64,000 bases of DNA from NCBI RefSeq assembly GCF_003143935.1, contig NZ_QFRX01000001.1:9145403-9209402 (forward strand), written 5' to 3'. Each line of letters begins with the position of its first letter. Positions within the stretch are counted from its first letter, which is position 1. This document shows positions 35,270 to 44,102 of the stretch, piece by piece. Source of the DNA: Streptomyces sp. Act143 (GTDB taxonomy: Bacteria > Actinomycetota > Actinomycetes > Streptomycetales > Streptomycetaceae). The notes beneath the pieces are model-generated. The model ran no database searches. It was not told the DNA's origin and saw nothing but the letters and a program-made list of their open reading frames with translations. A program made the translations under genes and the position numbers.

Positions 35270-36190
35270 ATGACCAGCATCGAAGTCCAGTCCCTCACCA
35301 AGGAGTACGGCACGAAGCGCGCCGTGGACGACCTCACCTTCACCGTCCTCCCCGGCCGTGTCACCGGCTTCCTCGGCCCCAACGGCGCCGGAAAGTCCAC
35401 CACCATGCGGCTCGTCCTCGGCCTCGACCGGCCGACCTCGGGAACCGCCACGGTCGGTGGCCACGCCTACCCCGCCCTCCACGAGCCCCTGCGCCACGTG
35501 GGCGCCCTGCTCGACGCGCAGGCCGCGCACGGTTCGCGCACCGCCCGCGACCATCTGCGCACGCTGGCCACGAGCAACCGCATCACGGACCGCCGCGTGG
35601 ACGAGGTGCTGGAGGAGACCGGCCTCGCCGCGGTGGCCCGGCGGCGGGTGAAGACGTACTCTCTGGGCATGCGGCAGCGGCTCGGCATCGCGGCCGCCCT
35701 GCTCGGCGACCCAGGAGTGGTCATGCTCGACGAGCCCTCCAACGGTCTCGACCCCGAAGGCATCATCTGGATCCGCGCGTTGCTGCGCCGGCTCGCGCGG
35801 GAGGGCCGCACGGTCCTGGTCTCCAGCCACCTCATGAACGAGACCGCGTCCTTCGCCGACCACCTCGTGGTCCTGGGCCGCGGCAGGCTCCTCACGGACA
35901 CCCCGATGCGGGAGTTCATCCACGCACGCGTGCACCCGAGCGTACGGATCCGCACCACCGACCCCACCGCCCTCAAGACGGTCCTCGCCGAGCACGGGCA
36001 CGACGCGGCCGAACACGAGGACGGCTCCTGGCGCGTGCAGCACGCGCGCGTGGACGACATCGGACGCCTCGCCTCCGCCGCGGGCGTCCCCCTCCTCGAA
36101 CTGGCCGCCGAGGAGGGCACCTTGGAGCAGGCCTACCTGGACCTCACCGCCGCCGAGACCGAGTTCACCGCACAGCCGCAGGAGGCCTGA
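35270..36190 (+). CDS. ABC transporter ATP-binding protein
   Basis: 306 residues. Walker A GPNGAGKST, signature YSLGMRQRLGIAAALLG, Walker B VVMLDEPSNGLDPEG, switch His in SSHLM. The type is that of bacitracin/daunorubicin-like exporters (BcrA/DrrA branch) with a C-terminal tail. One base separates it from the permease gene. Divergent from the two-component system, suggesting inducible resistance or detoxification; the cargo is unknown. Confidence 0.93.
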   Translation: MTSIEVQSLTKEYGTKRAVDDLTFTVLPGRVTGFLGPNGAGKSTTMRLVLGLDRPTSGTATVGGHAYPALHEPLRHVGALLDAQAAHGSRTARDHLRTLATSNRITDRRVDEVLEETGLAAVARRRVKTYSLGMRQRLGIAAALLGDPGVVMLDEPSNGLDPEGIIWIRALLRRLAREGRTVLVSSHLMNETASFADHLVVLGRGRLLTDTPMREFIHARVHPSVRIRTTDPTALKTVLAEHGHDAAEHEDGSWRVQHARVDDIGRLASAAGVPLLELAAEEGTLEQAYLDLTAAETEFTAQPQEA

Positions 36191-36191
36191 G

Positions 36192-36917
36192 ATGCCGTTC
36201 GTTCCCGTCCTCCACGCCGAGTGGCTGAAGATCCGCTCGATGCGCTCCCTGCTCGGGGCGCTGGCGGCGCTGTTCGCGGCGACCACGGCGTTCTCCGCGA
36301 TCGCCGGCGTCTCCGAGACGTCCGACCCCGAATTCGACCCGCTGTTCATGGCGCTGTCCGGGGCGATGCCCGGGCAGATCGCCGCGATCTCCTTCGGCGC
36401 GATGGCCGTGTCCTCGGAGTTCCACGGGGGTGGGCTCCGGCTGTCCCTCGCCGCGGTGCCGCAGCGCGGACGGTGGTTCGCGGCCAAGCTCACCGCCATC
36501 GCCGTACCGGCGCTGGCGGTCGGCCTGGTCACCGCCTTCGCCGCCCTCGTCGTCGCCCGCGCGGGCCTTGGCGACGCGGCGAGCGGACTCAGCGCGGGCG
36601 AACAGGCCCGCGGCGTCGTGGGCTGCGGCGTCTACCTGATGCTGATGGCGCTGTTCGCGGCGGGCCTGGCGGCACTGCTGCGCAGCGGGGTGGGCGCGCT
36701 GTCCCTGCTGATCCCGTTCATCCTCGTCGTCTCCTTCGTGATCGGGGACGTGCCCGGCGACCTCACCGACTTCATGCCCGACAGAGCGGGACAGGTGGTG
36801 CTGCACGAGACGTACGACGGTCCGCTGGGGCCGTGGTCCGGGCTCACCGTGACCGCGCTGTGGACCGCGGCGGCGCTCCTCGCGGGCGCCTGGAGCGTGC
36901 GGCGCAGGGACGCCTGA
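36192..36917 (+). CDS. ABC transporter permease
   Basis: 241 residues. Six hydrophobic segments including SLLGALAALFAATTAFSAI, LTAIAVPALAVGLVTAFAAL, GVYLMLMALFAAGLAALL and LLIPFILVVSFVIGDV. The start (HAEWLKIRSMRSLLGAL) is typical of ABC-2-type permeases paired with BcrA-like ATPases. It follows its ATPase gene directly and is the last gene of the pair. Confidence 0.88.
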   Translation: MPFVPVLHAEWLKIRSMRSLLGALAALFAATTAFSAIAGVSETSDPEFDPLFMALSGAMPGQIAAISFGAMAVSSEFHGGGLRLSLAAVPQRGRWFAAKLTAIAVPALAVGLVTAFAALVVARAGLGDAASGLSAGEQARGVVGCGVYLMLMALFAAGLAALLRSGVGALSLLIPFILVVSFVIGDVPGDLTDFMPDRAGQVVLHETYDGPLGPWSGLTVTALWTAAALLAGAWSVRRRDA

Positions 36918-36958
36918 CGGCACGCCAGTTGTCAGTGGGGCCCGGTTTACTGGATCAC

Positions 36959-37345
36959 ATGGACATCGCCGAGGACCTCGCCCTGATCGACCTGTTGTGC
37001 GCCCGGGACTTCCCCGCGAAGCGGGACCGCTACCACACGGCGTGGTTAGGGCCGGGGGACTGGCCGGACGCGAGCGACTGCTACGCCTACGAGGCTGCGC
37101 TCGTCGAGCGGCTCACACAGAGATGGGGAGAGGCGGCACGCTGGGGGACCGTGACCTTGGCGGAGCGCCTCGGGCGGGGCGAGGAGATACCCGAACCCTG
37201 GGCGACGCTCACGGCCTTGGCCATCGACGTGCGCACGTGGGACCTGTCCGACGGCATCCGCCGGGTCACCCTGGCGGTGGCCGACCAGGACGAGGAGAAC
37301 CAGCCGCGGGTATGGGTCGCCGTCACGGAGACGGCCCCGCCGTGA
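36959..37345 (+). CDS. Conserved-looking hypothetical protein
   Basis: 128 residues, acidic and soluble, starting MDIAEDLALIDLLCARDFPAK. Tryptophan-rich middle (WLGPGDWPDASDCYAYE). No domain was recognised. It starts 42 bases after the permease and may be cotranscribed with the exporter, or just follow it. Convergent with mug. Confidence 0.7.
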   Translation: MDIAEDLALIDLLCARDFPAKRDRYHTAWLGPGDWPDASDCYAYEAALVERLTQRWGEAARWGTVTLAERLGRGEEIPEPWATLTALAIDVRTWDLSDGIRRVTLAVADQDEENQPRVWVAVTETAPP

Positions 37346-37349
37346 GGTC

Positions 37350-37898
37350 TCAGACCGTCTCCGCCGCCACCCGCAGCCGGCCGAACTCCTCGGCCATGGT
37401 CGCCGCCGTCCAGTGCGCGTTCAGCCCGCTCGGATTCGGCAGCACCCACACGCGTGTGTCCCCGATCGTCCGCTCCTGCGGGCCCACCTGTGCCTTCTTG
37501 TCGTCGAACGCTGCCCGGTACGCCGTGACACCGACCACCGCAAGCCAACGCGGCCGCAACCGCGCCACCTTCAGCGCCAGTTGCCGCCCGCCCTCGCGGT
37601 ACTCCTCCGCGCTCAGCTCGTCGGCCCGCGCGGTCGCCCGCGCCACGACATTGGTGATGCCGAGCCCGTAGCCCAGCAACTCCTGCTGCTCCGACGGCTT
37701 CAGGAGCCGCGGGGTGAACCCGGACAGATGCAGCACCGGCCAGAAGCGGTTGCCGGGGCGGGCGAAGTGATGGCCCGTCGCGGCGGTCATCAGACCGGGA
37801 TTGATCCCGCAGAACAGCACGTGGAGACCGTCCGCGACGACGTCCGGTACCAGACGGTCGCGGGCGGCCTCCAACTCGGCAGCGGTGAAGCGCGTCAG
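37350..37898 (-). CDS. mug: G/U mismatch-specific DNA glycosylase
   Basis: About 182 residues, uracil-DNA glycosylase superfamily, Mug branch, which removes uracil or ethenocytosine mispaired with G. The catalytic motif is LFCGINPGLMTAATGHHFA, and the second is VLPNPSGLNAHW. Conserved sequence begins TRFTAAELEAARDRLVPDVV, upstream of the first standard start (TTG at 37874). The only suitable start codon is CTG at 37898, overlapping the purB stop as CTGA with GGAG seven bases upstream. No ATG, GTG or TTG lies in this frame between that point and the preceding stop region. Confidence 0.9.
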   Translation of the reverse strand: MTRFTAAELEAARDRLVPDVVADGLHVLFCGINPGLMTAATGHHFARPGNRFWPVLHLSGFTPRLLKPSEQQELLGYGLGITNVVARATARADELSAEEYREGGRQLALKVARLRPRWLAVVGVTAYRAAFDDKKAQVGPQERTIGDTRVWVLPNPSGLNAHWTAATMAEEFGRLRVAAETV

Positions 37899-39337
37899 AG
37901 GATGGCTCCGGGGGTGTAACCGGCGGCCTCCGGGTGCTGCTTCGCGATCTCCTCGATCCGGCCGACGACCACGCCGACCTGGTCGGCCGCGGCGCCCGTG
38001 AAGGACAGCTTGTCGGCCATCAGCGCGTCCAGCTGGGCCCGGTCGAGCGGGATGCGCTCGTCGGCGGCCAGCTTGTCGAGGAGTTCGTTGCGCTCGGCAC
38101 CCTGCTCGCGCATCGCGAGGGCCGAGGCCACGGCGTTCTCCTTGATCGCCTCGTGCGCGACCTCACGGCCGACGCCCGCGCGCACCGCGCCCATCAGCAC
38201 CTTGGTGGTGGCGAGGAACGGCAGGTAGCGGTCCAGCTCCCGGGCCACGACGGCCGGGAAGGCGCCGAACTCGTCCAGCACCGTCAGGAACGTCTCCAGC
38301 AGGCCGTCGAGGGCGAAGAACGCGTCCGGCAGCGCGACCCGGCGCACCACCGAGCAGGACACGTCGCCCTCGTTCCACTGGTCGCCCGCCAGCTCACCGG
38401 TCATCGACGCGTAGCCGCGCAGGATGACCATCAGGCCGTTGACGCGCTCGCAGGACCGCGTGTTCATCTTGTGCGGCATGGCCGAGGAACCGACCTGGCC
38501 CGGCTTGAAGCCCTCGGTCACCAGCTCGTGCCCGGCCATCAGCCGGATGGTCTTGGCCAGGGACGAAGGCGCCGCCGCCAGCTGCACCAGCGCGGTGACG
38601 ACCTCGTAGTCCAGCGACCGCGGGTAGACCTGGCCGACCGAGGTGAACGCCTGCGAGAAGCCCAGGTGCCGCGCGATCCGGTCCTCCAGGTCGGCCAGCT
38701 TGCCGGCGTCCCCGCCCAGCAGGTCCAGCATGTCCTGGGCGGTGCCGACCGGGCCCTTGATGCCGCGCAGCGGATAGCGGCCGAGCAGTTCCTCGACCCG
38801 GCCGTACGCCACGAGCAGCTCGTCGGCGGCGGTCGCGAAACGCTTGCCCAGCGTCGTGGCCTGCGCGGCCACGTTGTGGGAGCGGCCGGCCATGACCAGC
38901 TCGCCGTACTCCCCGGCCAGCTTGCCCAGGCGGGCCAGCACGGCCACCGTACGGTCGCGCATCAGCTCCAGGGAGAGCCGGATCTGGAGCTGCTCGACGT
39001 TCTCGGTGAGGTCGCGCGAGGTCATGCCCTTGTGGACGTGCTCGTGCCCGGCGAGGTCGTTGAACTCCTCGATCCGCGCCTTGACGTCGTGCCGCGTGAC
39101 CTTCTCGCGCTCGGCGATGGAGGCCAGGTCGACGGTGTCGAGGACACGCTCGTAGTCGGCGATCGCCGCGTCCGGGACCTCGATGCCGAGGTCCTTCTGG
39201 GCCCGCAGCACGGCGAGCCAGAGCTGCCGCTCCAGCTTCACCTTCTGCTCGGGCGACCAGAGCGTGGCGAGCTCGGCGGAGGCGTAGCGTCCGGCGAGGA
39301 CGTTGGGGATGCGGGGCTTGGCGGGAGCGGAAGTCAC
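37895..39337 (-). CDS. purB: Adenylosuccinate lyase
   Basis: 480 residues of the fumarase/aspartase superfamily. It makes AMP from adenylosuccinate and AICAR from SAICAR in purine synthesis. Signature GSSAMPHKMNTRSCE (substrate loop), catalytic-region TSRDLTENV and AGRSHNVAAQATTLGKR are visible. The start is GTG at 39337 (VTSAPAKPRIPNVLAGRY). It is followed by mug with a 4-base overlap. Housekeeping gene. Confidence 0.95.
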   Translation of the reverse strand: MTSAPAKPRIPNVLAGRYASAELATLWSPEQKVKLERQLWLAVLRAQKDLGIEVPDAAIADYERVLDTVDLASIAEREKVTRHDVKARIEEFNDLAGHEHVHKGMTSRDLTENVEQLQIRLSLELMRDRTVAVLARLGKLAGEYGELVMAGRSHNVAAQATTLGKRFATAADELLVAYGRVEELLGRYPLRGIKGPVGTAQDMLDLLGGDAGKLADLEDRIARHLGFSQAFTSVGQVYPRSLDYEVVTALVQLAAAPSSLAKTIRLMAGHELVTEGFKPGQVGSSAMPHKMNTRSCERVNGLMVILRGYASMTGELAGDQWNEGDVSCSVVRRVALPDAFFALDGLLETFLTVLDEFGAFPAVVARELDRYLPFLATTKVLMGAVRAGVGREVAHEAIKENAVASALAMREQGAERNELLDKLAADERIPLDRAQLDALMADKLSFTGAAADQVGVVVGRIEEIAKQHPEAAGYTPGAIL

Positions 39338-39420
39338 GTGTACGGATTCTACTGGCGAATCGTGCAGGCCAGCGCCACGGGTGGCTTCGGCGGAACCTAC
39401 GAGACCTGTGTCACGCCAGG

Positions 39421-40203
39421 TCAGGCCGTCGGGTCCTGGTAGGGCAGCAGCTCCGGCCGCTTCGGCGGCAGCCCGTCCCCGGACGACCGGCCCGTCAGCC
39501 GGCGCCCGATCCAGGGGAGCAGGTGCTGCCTGGCGAAGCGGGCGTCGGCGATGCGCCGGGCGACCCAGCGGGGCGGCACCGTCGCCGCCATCGGGGTGCG
39601 CCACTCGGTGTCCTCGGGGTCGTAGCCGAGTGTCTGCCAGACCGCCTCCGCGACCCGGCGGTGTCCCTCGGGGGTGAGGTGCAGCCGGTCCACGTCCCAC
39701 ATGCGCGGGTCGCTCAGCGACGGCGCCCCGTACAGGTCGACGACCACGGCACCGTGCCGCTCGGCCAGCTCGTCGACGCAGCCGAACAGCTCCTCCATGC
39801 GCGGGCGGAAGCGTTCCAGGACCGGGCCCTGGCGGCCGGGGCTGCGCATGAGGACCAGCTGCTTGCAGGACGGGGCGAGCCGCTCCACGGCCTCGGTCAG
39901 CAGATCCCGTACGCGGACCATGTCGCACTTGGGGCGCAGGGTGTCGTTCAGCCCGCCGACCAGCGTGATCACGTCGGGCTGCATGGCCGCCGCCACATCG
40001 ACCTGCTCGTCGACGATCTGCTGGATCAGCTTGCCGCGCACCGCGAGGTTCGCGTAGCGGAAACCGGGCGTGCGGGCGGCCATCCGGCCCGCGAGGACGT
40101 CGGCCCAGCCGCGGTAGGAGCCGTCCGGCAGCAGGTCCGACATGCCCTCGGTGAAGGAGTCGCCGACCGCGACCAGGCTGGTGTGTGTGGGGTTCTTCTG
40201 CAT
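39421..40203 (-). CDS. SGNH/GDSL-family hydrolase
   Basis: 260 residues. Block I VAVGDSFTEGMSD (catalytic Ser), block II Gly in NLAVRGK, block III GGLNDTLRP (Asn), block V DRLHLTPEGHRRVA (Asp/His). No signal peptide, so probably a cytosolic esterase or lipase-like enzyme. It lies between the CNNM genes and purB on the same strand. The C-terminal 70 residues are basic (RWVARRIADARFARQH). Confidence 0.9.
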   Translation of the reverse strand: MQKNPTHTSLVAVGDSFTEGMSDLLPDGSYRGWADVLAGRMAARTPGFRYANLAVRGKLIQQIVDEQVDVAAAMQPDVITLVGGLNDTLRPKCDMVRVRDLLTEAVERLAPSCKQLVLMRSPGRQGPVLERFRPRMEELFGCVDELAERHGAVVVDLYGAPSLSDPRMWDVDRLHLTPEGHRRVAEAVWQTLGYDPEDTEWRTPMAATVPPRWVARRIADARFARQHLLPWIGRRLTGRSSGDGLPPKRPELLPYQDPTA

Positions 40204-40267
40204 GGCGACAGAAATGGTATCCCGTGCACATACCCGCCGGTCGGTCCCCCTCGGTGCGACCGCCGGC

Positions 40268-41281
40268 TCAGGCCCGCTGTCCGAACAGCCGCCGCAGCAC
40301 GTCCTCCATCGTCACCAGCCCCGCCAGCCGCCCGTCGTCCCCGACCGCCGCCGCCAGATGGGTCCGGCTGCGCCGCATCGCGGTCAGCACGTCGTCCAGC
40401 GGAGTGCCCTCCCGCACGCGCGCGATGGGCCGCATGTCCCGCACCCGGAACGGCACGTCCCGCGGGGACGCGTCCAGCGCGTCCTTCACGTGCAGATAGC
40501 CGACGATCCGGCGGGTCTCGTCCACGACCGGGAACCGGGAGAACCCGGACTCCCCCGACAGCCGCTCCAGCTCCTCCGGAGTGACGCCCACGCGCGCGTA
40601 GACGACGCGTTCCAGGGGGAGCACCACGTCCCGCACCGGGCGGCGGCCCAGTTCCAGCGCGTCGTGCAGCCGCTCCCGGGTGCGGTCGTCGATCAGGCCC
40701 GCCTCGTCGGAGTCCTTCACCAGGCGGGCCAGCTCGGCGTCCGAGAAGGTCGCCGTGACCTCGTCCTTGGTCTCGATCCGCAGCAGACGCAGCAGGGCGT
40801 TGGCGAAGGCGTTCACGGCGAAGATCACCGGGCGCAGCGCACGGGCCAGGGCGACCAGCGGCGGCCCGAGCAGCAGCGCGCTGCGTACCGGTTCGGCCAG
40901 CGCGATGTTCTTCGGCACCATCTCGCCGAGCAGCATGTGCAGATAGGTCGCCACGGTCAGCGCGATGACGAACGACACCGCGTGCCCGGCGCCCGTCGGC
41001 ACGCCCAGGGCGTGGAACACCGGCTCCAGCAGGTGCGCGATCGCCGGCTCGGCCACGACACCCAGGACCAGGGTGCACAAGGTGATGCCGAGCTGCGCGG
41101 CCGCCAGCAGCGCCGACACGTGCCGCAGCCCCCACAGCACGCTCTTGGCGCGCCGGTCGCCGCCCTCCGCATACGGCTCGATCTGGCTGCGGCGCACCGA
41201 GATCAGGGCGAACTCGGCGCCCACGAAGAAGGCGTTGACCACGAGGGTCGCGAAACCGATCAGCAGCTGGACGGCGGTCAT
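40268..41281 (-). CDS. CNNM/CBS membrane protein without CorC domain
   Basis: 337 residues. DUF21 (CNNM) membrane domain with about four helices and the conserved VGAEFALISVRRSQIE and LLGEMVPKNIALAEP, then a CBS pair (DVVLPLERVVYARV to VTMEDVLRRLFG). It ends right after the CBS pair, so the C-terminal CorC/HlyC domain of its upstream partner is missing. Overlap of 4 bases (ATGA) with that gene. CNNM proteins are linked to Mg2+ export. Confidence 0.9.
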   Translation of the reverse strand: MTAVQLLIGFATLVVNAFFVGAEFALISVRRSQIEPYAEGGDRRAKSVLWGLRHVSALLAAAQLGITLCTLVLGVVAEPAIAHLLEPVFHALGVPTGAGHAVSFVIALTVATYLHMLLGEMVPKNIALAEPVRSALLLGPPLVALARALRPVIFAVNAFANALLRLLRIETKDEVTATFSDAELARLVKDSDEAGLIDDRTRERLHDALELGRRPVRDVVLPLERVVYARVGVTPEELERLSGESGFSRFPVVDETRRIVGYLHVKDALDASPRDVPFRVRDMRPIARVREGTPLDDVLTAMRRSRTHLAAAVGDDGRLAGLVTMEDVLRRLFGQRA

Positions 41282-42612
41282 TCCCCGGCCTCCCCTTCCA
41301 GGGCCCCGCCGAGCGGGGCGTGCAGCAGCACGCGCGCGGCCCGGCGCCCCGAGGCGTCCACGACGTCCAGCCGCCAGCCGGTGACCTCGACCGTGTCACC
41401 GACGACGGGGATGCGGCCGAGCTCGCTCGCCACCAGCCCCGCCAGCGTCTCGTACGGCCCCTCGGGTGCCCGCAGCCCCACGCGCGCGAGCTGGTCGACC
41501 CGGGCCGCGCCGTCGGCGGAGTACAGCACCCGGCCCTCGTCGTCGCGGCCGGCGGCGGCCAGGTCGGGCGTTTCGTGCGGGTCGTGCTCGTCACGGACCT
41601 CGCCGACGACCTCCTCGACGATGTCCTCCAGCGTCGCCACCCCGGCCGTGCCGCCGTACTCGTCGATGACCACGGCCATCGTGCGCTTGCCGGACAGCCG
41701 GTCCAGGAGCCGGTCCACGGTGAGCGACTGCGGGACGAGCAGCGGCTCGCGCATCAGCTCGGAGACGGGCACCCGGGGGCGCCGCTCGGCCGGCACCGCC
41801 AGGACGTCCTTGATGTGCGCGGTGCCCACCACCGCGTCGAGGCTGCCGCGGTAGACCGGGAAGCGGGACAGGCCGGTCGCGCGCGTGGCGTTCGCGACGT
41901 CCTCGCAGGTCGCCTGCGCGTCCAGCGCGATGACCTGCACGCGCGGCGTCATCACGTTCTCCGCGGTGAGGTCCGCGAGGTTCAGGGTCCGTACGAAGAG
42001 TTCGGCGGTGTCGGCCTCCAGCGCGCCCTCCTTCGCGGAGTACCGGGCCAGCGCCGCCAGCTCCTGCGGCCCGCGCGCGGCGGCCAGCTCCTCGGTGGGC
42101 TCCACGCCCAGGCGCCGCACGACCCGGTTCGCGGTGTTGTTGAGATGCGTGATGAAGGGCCGGAAGGCGGCGCTGAACCAGCGCTGTGCATTGCCCACCC
42201 GCCTGGCCACGGCCAGGGGCGCGGAGATGGCCCAGTTCTTGGGCACCAGCTCGCCCACGACCATCAGGAACACCGTCGACAGCGCCGTACCCAGCACCAG
42301 CGCGAGGGAGGAGGCCGTCGAGGCGGAGAGCCCGAGGGACTCCAGCGGACCGGCGATCAGCTTGGCGATGGACGGTTCGGCGAGCATGCCGACCACCAGG
42401 TTGGTGACGGTGATGCCGAGCTGCGCCCCGGAGAGCTGGAAGGTCAGATTGCGTACGGCCTTCAGGGCCCCGGAGGCACCCCGCTCGCCGCGCTCCGCGG
42501 CCCGCTCCAGCGCGCCGCGCTCGACCGTGGTCAGCGAGAACTCCGCGGCCACGAACGCACCGCAGGCCACGGAGAGCAGGATCGCCAGCAGCAGGAGGAG
42601 CACTTCGGTCAT
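41278..42612 (-). CDS. CNNM/CBS/CorC (hemolysin-like) membrane protein
   Basis: 444 residues. DUF21 membrane domain (FVAAEFSLTTVERGALE, VGELVPKNWAISAPL), CBS pair (NVMTPRVQVIALDAQATCED through VVIDEYGGTAGVATLEDIVE) and a C-terminal CorC/HlyC transporter-associated domain. First of a two-gene operon; the shorter partner follows with a 4-base overlap. Such pairs may form heteromeric Mg2+ or Co2+ transporters. Confidence 0.92.
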   Translation of the reverse strand: MTEVLLLLLAILLSVACGAFVAAEFSLTTVERGALERAAERGERGASGALKAVRNLTFQLSGAQLGITVTNLVVGMLAEPSIAKLIAGPLESLGLSASTASSLALVLGTALSTVFLMVVGELVPKNWAISAPLAVARRVGNAQRWFSAAFRPFITHLNNTANRVVRRLGVEPTEELAAARGPQELAALARYSAKEGALEADTAELFVRTLNLADLTAENVMTPRVQVIALDAQATCEDVANATRATGLSRFPVYRGSLDAVVGTAHIKDVLAVPAERRPRVPVSELMREPLLVPQSLTVDRLLDRLSGKRTMAVVIDEYGGTAGVATLEDIVEEVVGEVRDEHDPHETPDLAAAGRDDEGRVLYSADGAARVDQLARVGLRAPEGPYETLAGLVASELGRIPVVGDTVEVTGWRLDVVDASGRRAARVLLHAPLGGALEGEAGE

Positions 42613-42711
42613 CGGGTCACCTCCGTCCCATGATCGGACAGGGCGTGGCAGCCCACACCTTTCGCCGGGAAGGCGGGTGACCCATCCCTGGCAAAGGAAA
42701 AGTAAAGCCGC

Positions 42712-43137
42712 CTAAACCGTGAGGTGCTTCACCCAGCGCCGCCACTGCTCCTCCGGCGCGTACCCGGCCGCCCGCCACGCCGCCTGCCCGGTCTCGTTGC
42801 GCACCAGCACCATCGCGTCCCCGCGGCGCCCGCCGAGCCGGACGAACCGCTCCTCCGCGGCGGCCAGCAGTGCCGAGCCGATGCCCTGGCGGCGCCGCTC
42901 GGGGTGCACCGCGAGCCGGTACAGATGGCAGCGCCAGCCGTCGAAGCCCGCGATCACCGTGCCCACCAGCTCGCCGTCCCGCTCAGCCAGGATCAGTGCC
43001 TCCGGGTCCCGGGCGACGAGCCGCTCGACGCCGTCCCGGTCGTCGCTGATGCTCGTGCCCTCGGCGGCGGTCTTCCAGAAGGCGAGCACGGTGTCGAGGT
43101 CCTCGGGCCCGGCGGCCCTGATGTGCGGATCAGTCAT
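42712..43137 (-). CDS. GNAT-family N-acetyltransferase
   Basis: 141 residues. The acetyl-CoA loop is LAVHPERRRQGIGSALLAAAEER; the N-terminal strand and helix read PHIRAAGPEDLDTVLAFWK. Substrate unknown. Single gene. Confidence 0.9.
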   Translation of the reverse strand: MTDPHIRAAGPEDLDTVLAFWKTAAEGTSISDDRDGVERLVARDPEALILAERDGELVGTVIAGFDGWRCHLYRLAVHPERRRQGIGSALLAAAEERFVRLGGRRGDAMVLVRNETGQAAWRAAGYAPEEQWRRWVKHLTV

Positions 43138-43200
43138 ACGGCGATCCCATCACGCACCCCGCGCCCGGACCCGGAATTCCAGCATCCGGACGGCGGGCGG

Positions 43201-44058
43201 TCACGTGCCGCCCAGCTCCGCGACGACCGGAGCGAACGCCTCCATGTGCGGCTCCAGCACCGTCAGATAGCTGAAACCGTACTTCGCACGCAGAGCGAGC
43301 ACCTTCGCGGTGATCTCCGCCTGGCTGCCGACCAGCAGGATGGGCAGCTCCAGCGCCCGTTCCACGGTGAGGCCCGGAACCCGGTCCACGAGGGGGCGTA
43401 CGGCCGCCTCCGGATCGTCGGTGACGACCACCATCTGGATGAGCAGGTTCAGTTCCGCCGCTTCCGCGCGTCCGGCCGCCAGCTCCCGGTACCGGGCGAA
43501 CCGCGCGTCGAACTCCTGGAGCGTGGTCGGCACCAGCTTGCCCTCCGTGTTCCCCGGGACCAGATACGCACCCGTGAACGCGGCGATGTCCGCGTGCTCG
43601 GCGGTGAGCCGCAGCATCCGCTCGCCGTTCCCGCCGAGCAGCAACGGCACCTCGGTGTCGAGGAGCCGGCCCAACTCCTCGACCAGGTGCCGCAGATGGT
43701 CCACGCGCGCGGGGGGCGAGCCGAAGGGCAGGCCCGCCCGGTCGTGCTCCGCCTGCACGTACCCGGTGCCCAGGCCCAGTTCCAGCCGGCCCTCTGTCAG
43801 CGCGGCCGTCGTCGCCACCTCACGGGCGAGCAACGCCGGGTTCCAGAAACCCGCGTTGAGCACGAACGTGCCCAGTCGCGGCCGTTCCGTCGCGGCGGCC
43901 GCCGCGACCAGCGCCGGGAAGGGCGCCGGCATGCCCAGATGGTCCGGGACGAGGATCACGTCGTAGCCGATCTCCTCGGCCCGGCGACTCTTGGCCCGCC
44001 ACTCCCCGGCGGGCGCGGGGTCGATCAGGCTGGCACCGAAGCGGAACGGACGCGGCAT
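43201..44058 (-). CDS. LLM-class F420-dependent oxidoreductase
   Basis: 285 residues of the luciferase-like monooxygenase fold, close in pattern to the actinobacterial F420-dependent group (TIGR03621 type): FRFGASLIDPAPAGEWRAKS, YDVILVPDHLG, and GRLELGLGTGYVQAEHDRAG for the cofactor site. It should use F420 or FMN; substrate unknown. A single gene between the GNAT and the ABC permease. Confidence 0.87.
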   Translation of the reverse strand: MPRPFRFGASLIDPAPAGEWRAKSRRAEEIGYDVILVPDHLGMPAPFPALVAAAAATERPRLGTFVLNAGFWNPALLAREVATTAALTEGRLELGLGTGYVQAEHDRAGLPFGSPPARVDHLRHLVEELGRLLDTEVPLLLGGNGERMLRLTAEHADIAAFTGAYLVPGNTEGKLVPTTLQEFDARFARYRELAAGRAEAAELNLLIQMVVVTDDPEAAVRPLVDRVPGLTVERALELPILLVGSQAEITAKVLALRAKYGFSYLTVLEPHMEAFAPVVAELGGT

Positions 44059-44102
44059 GAACTCTCCCCGAAGGCACGCGACTTGAGATCACGCCGATTC
44101 CA

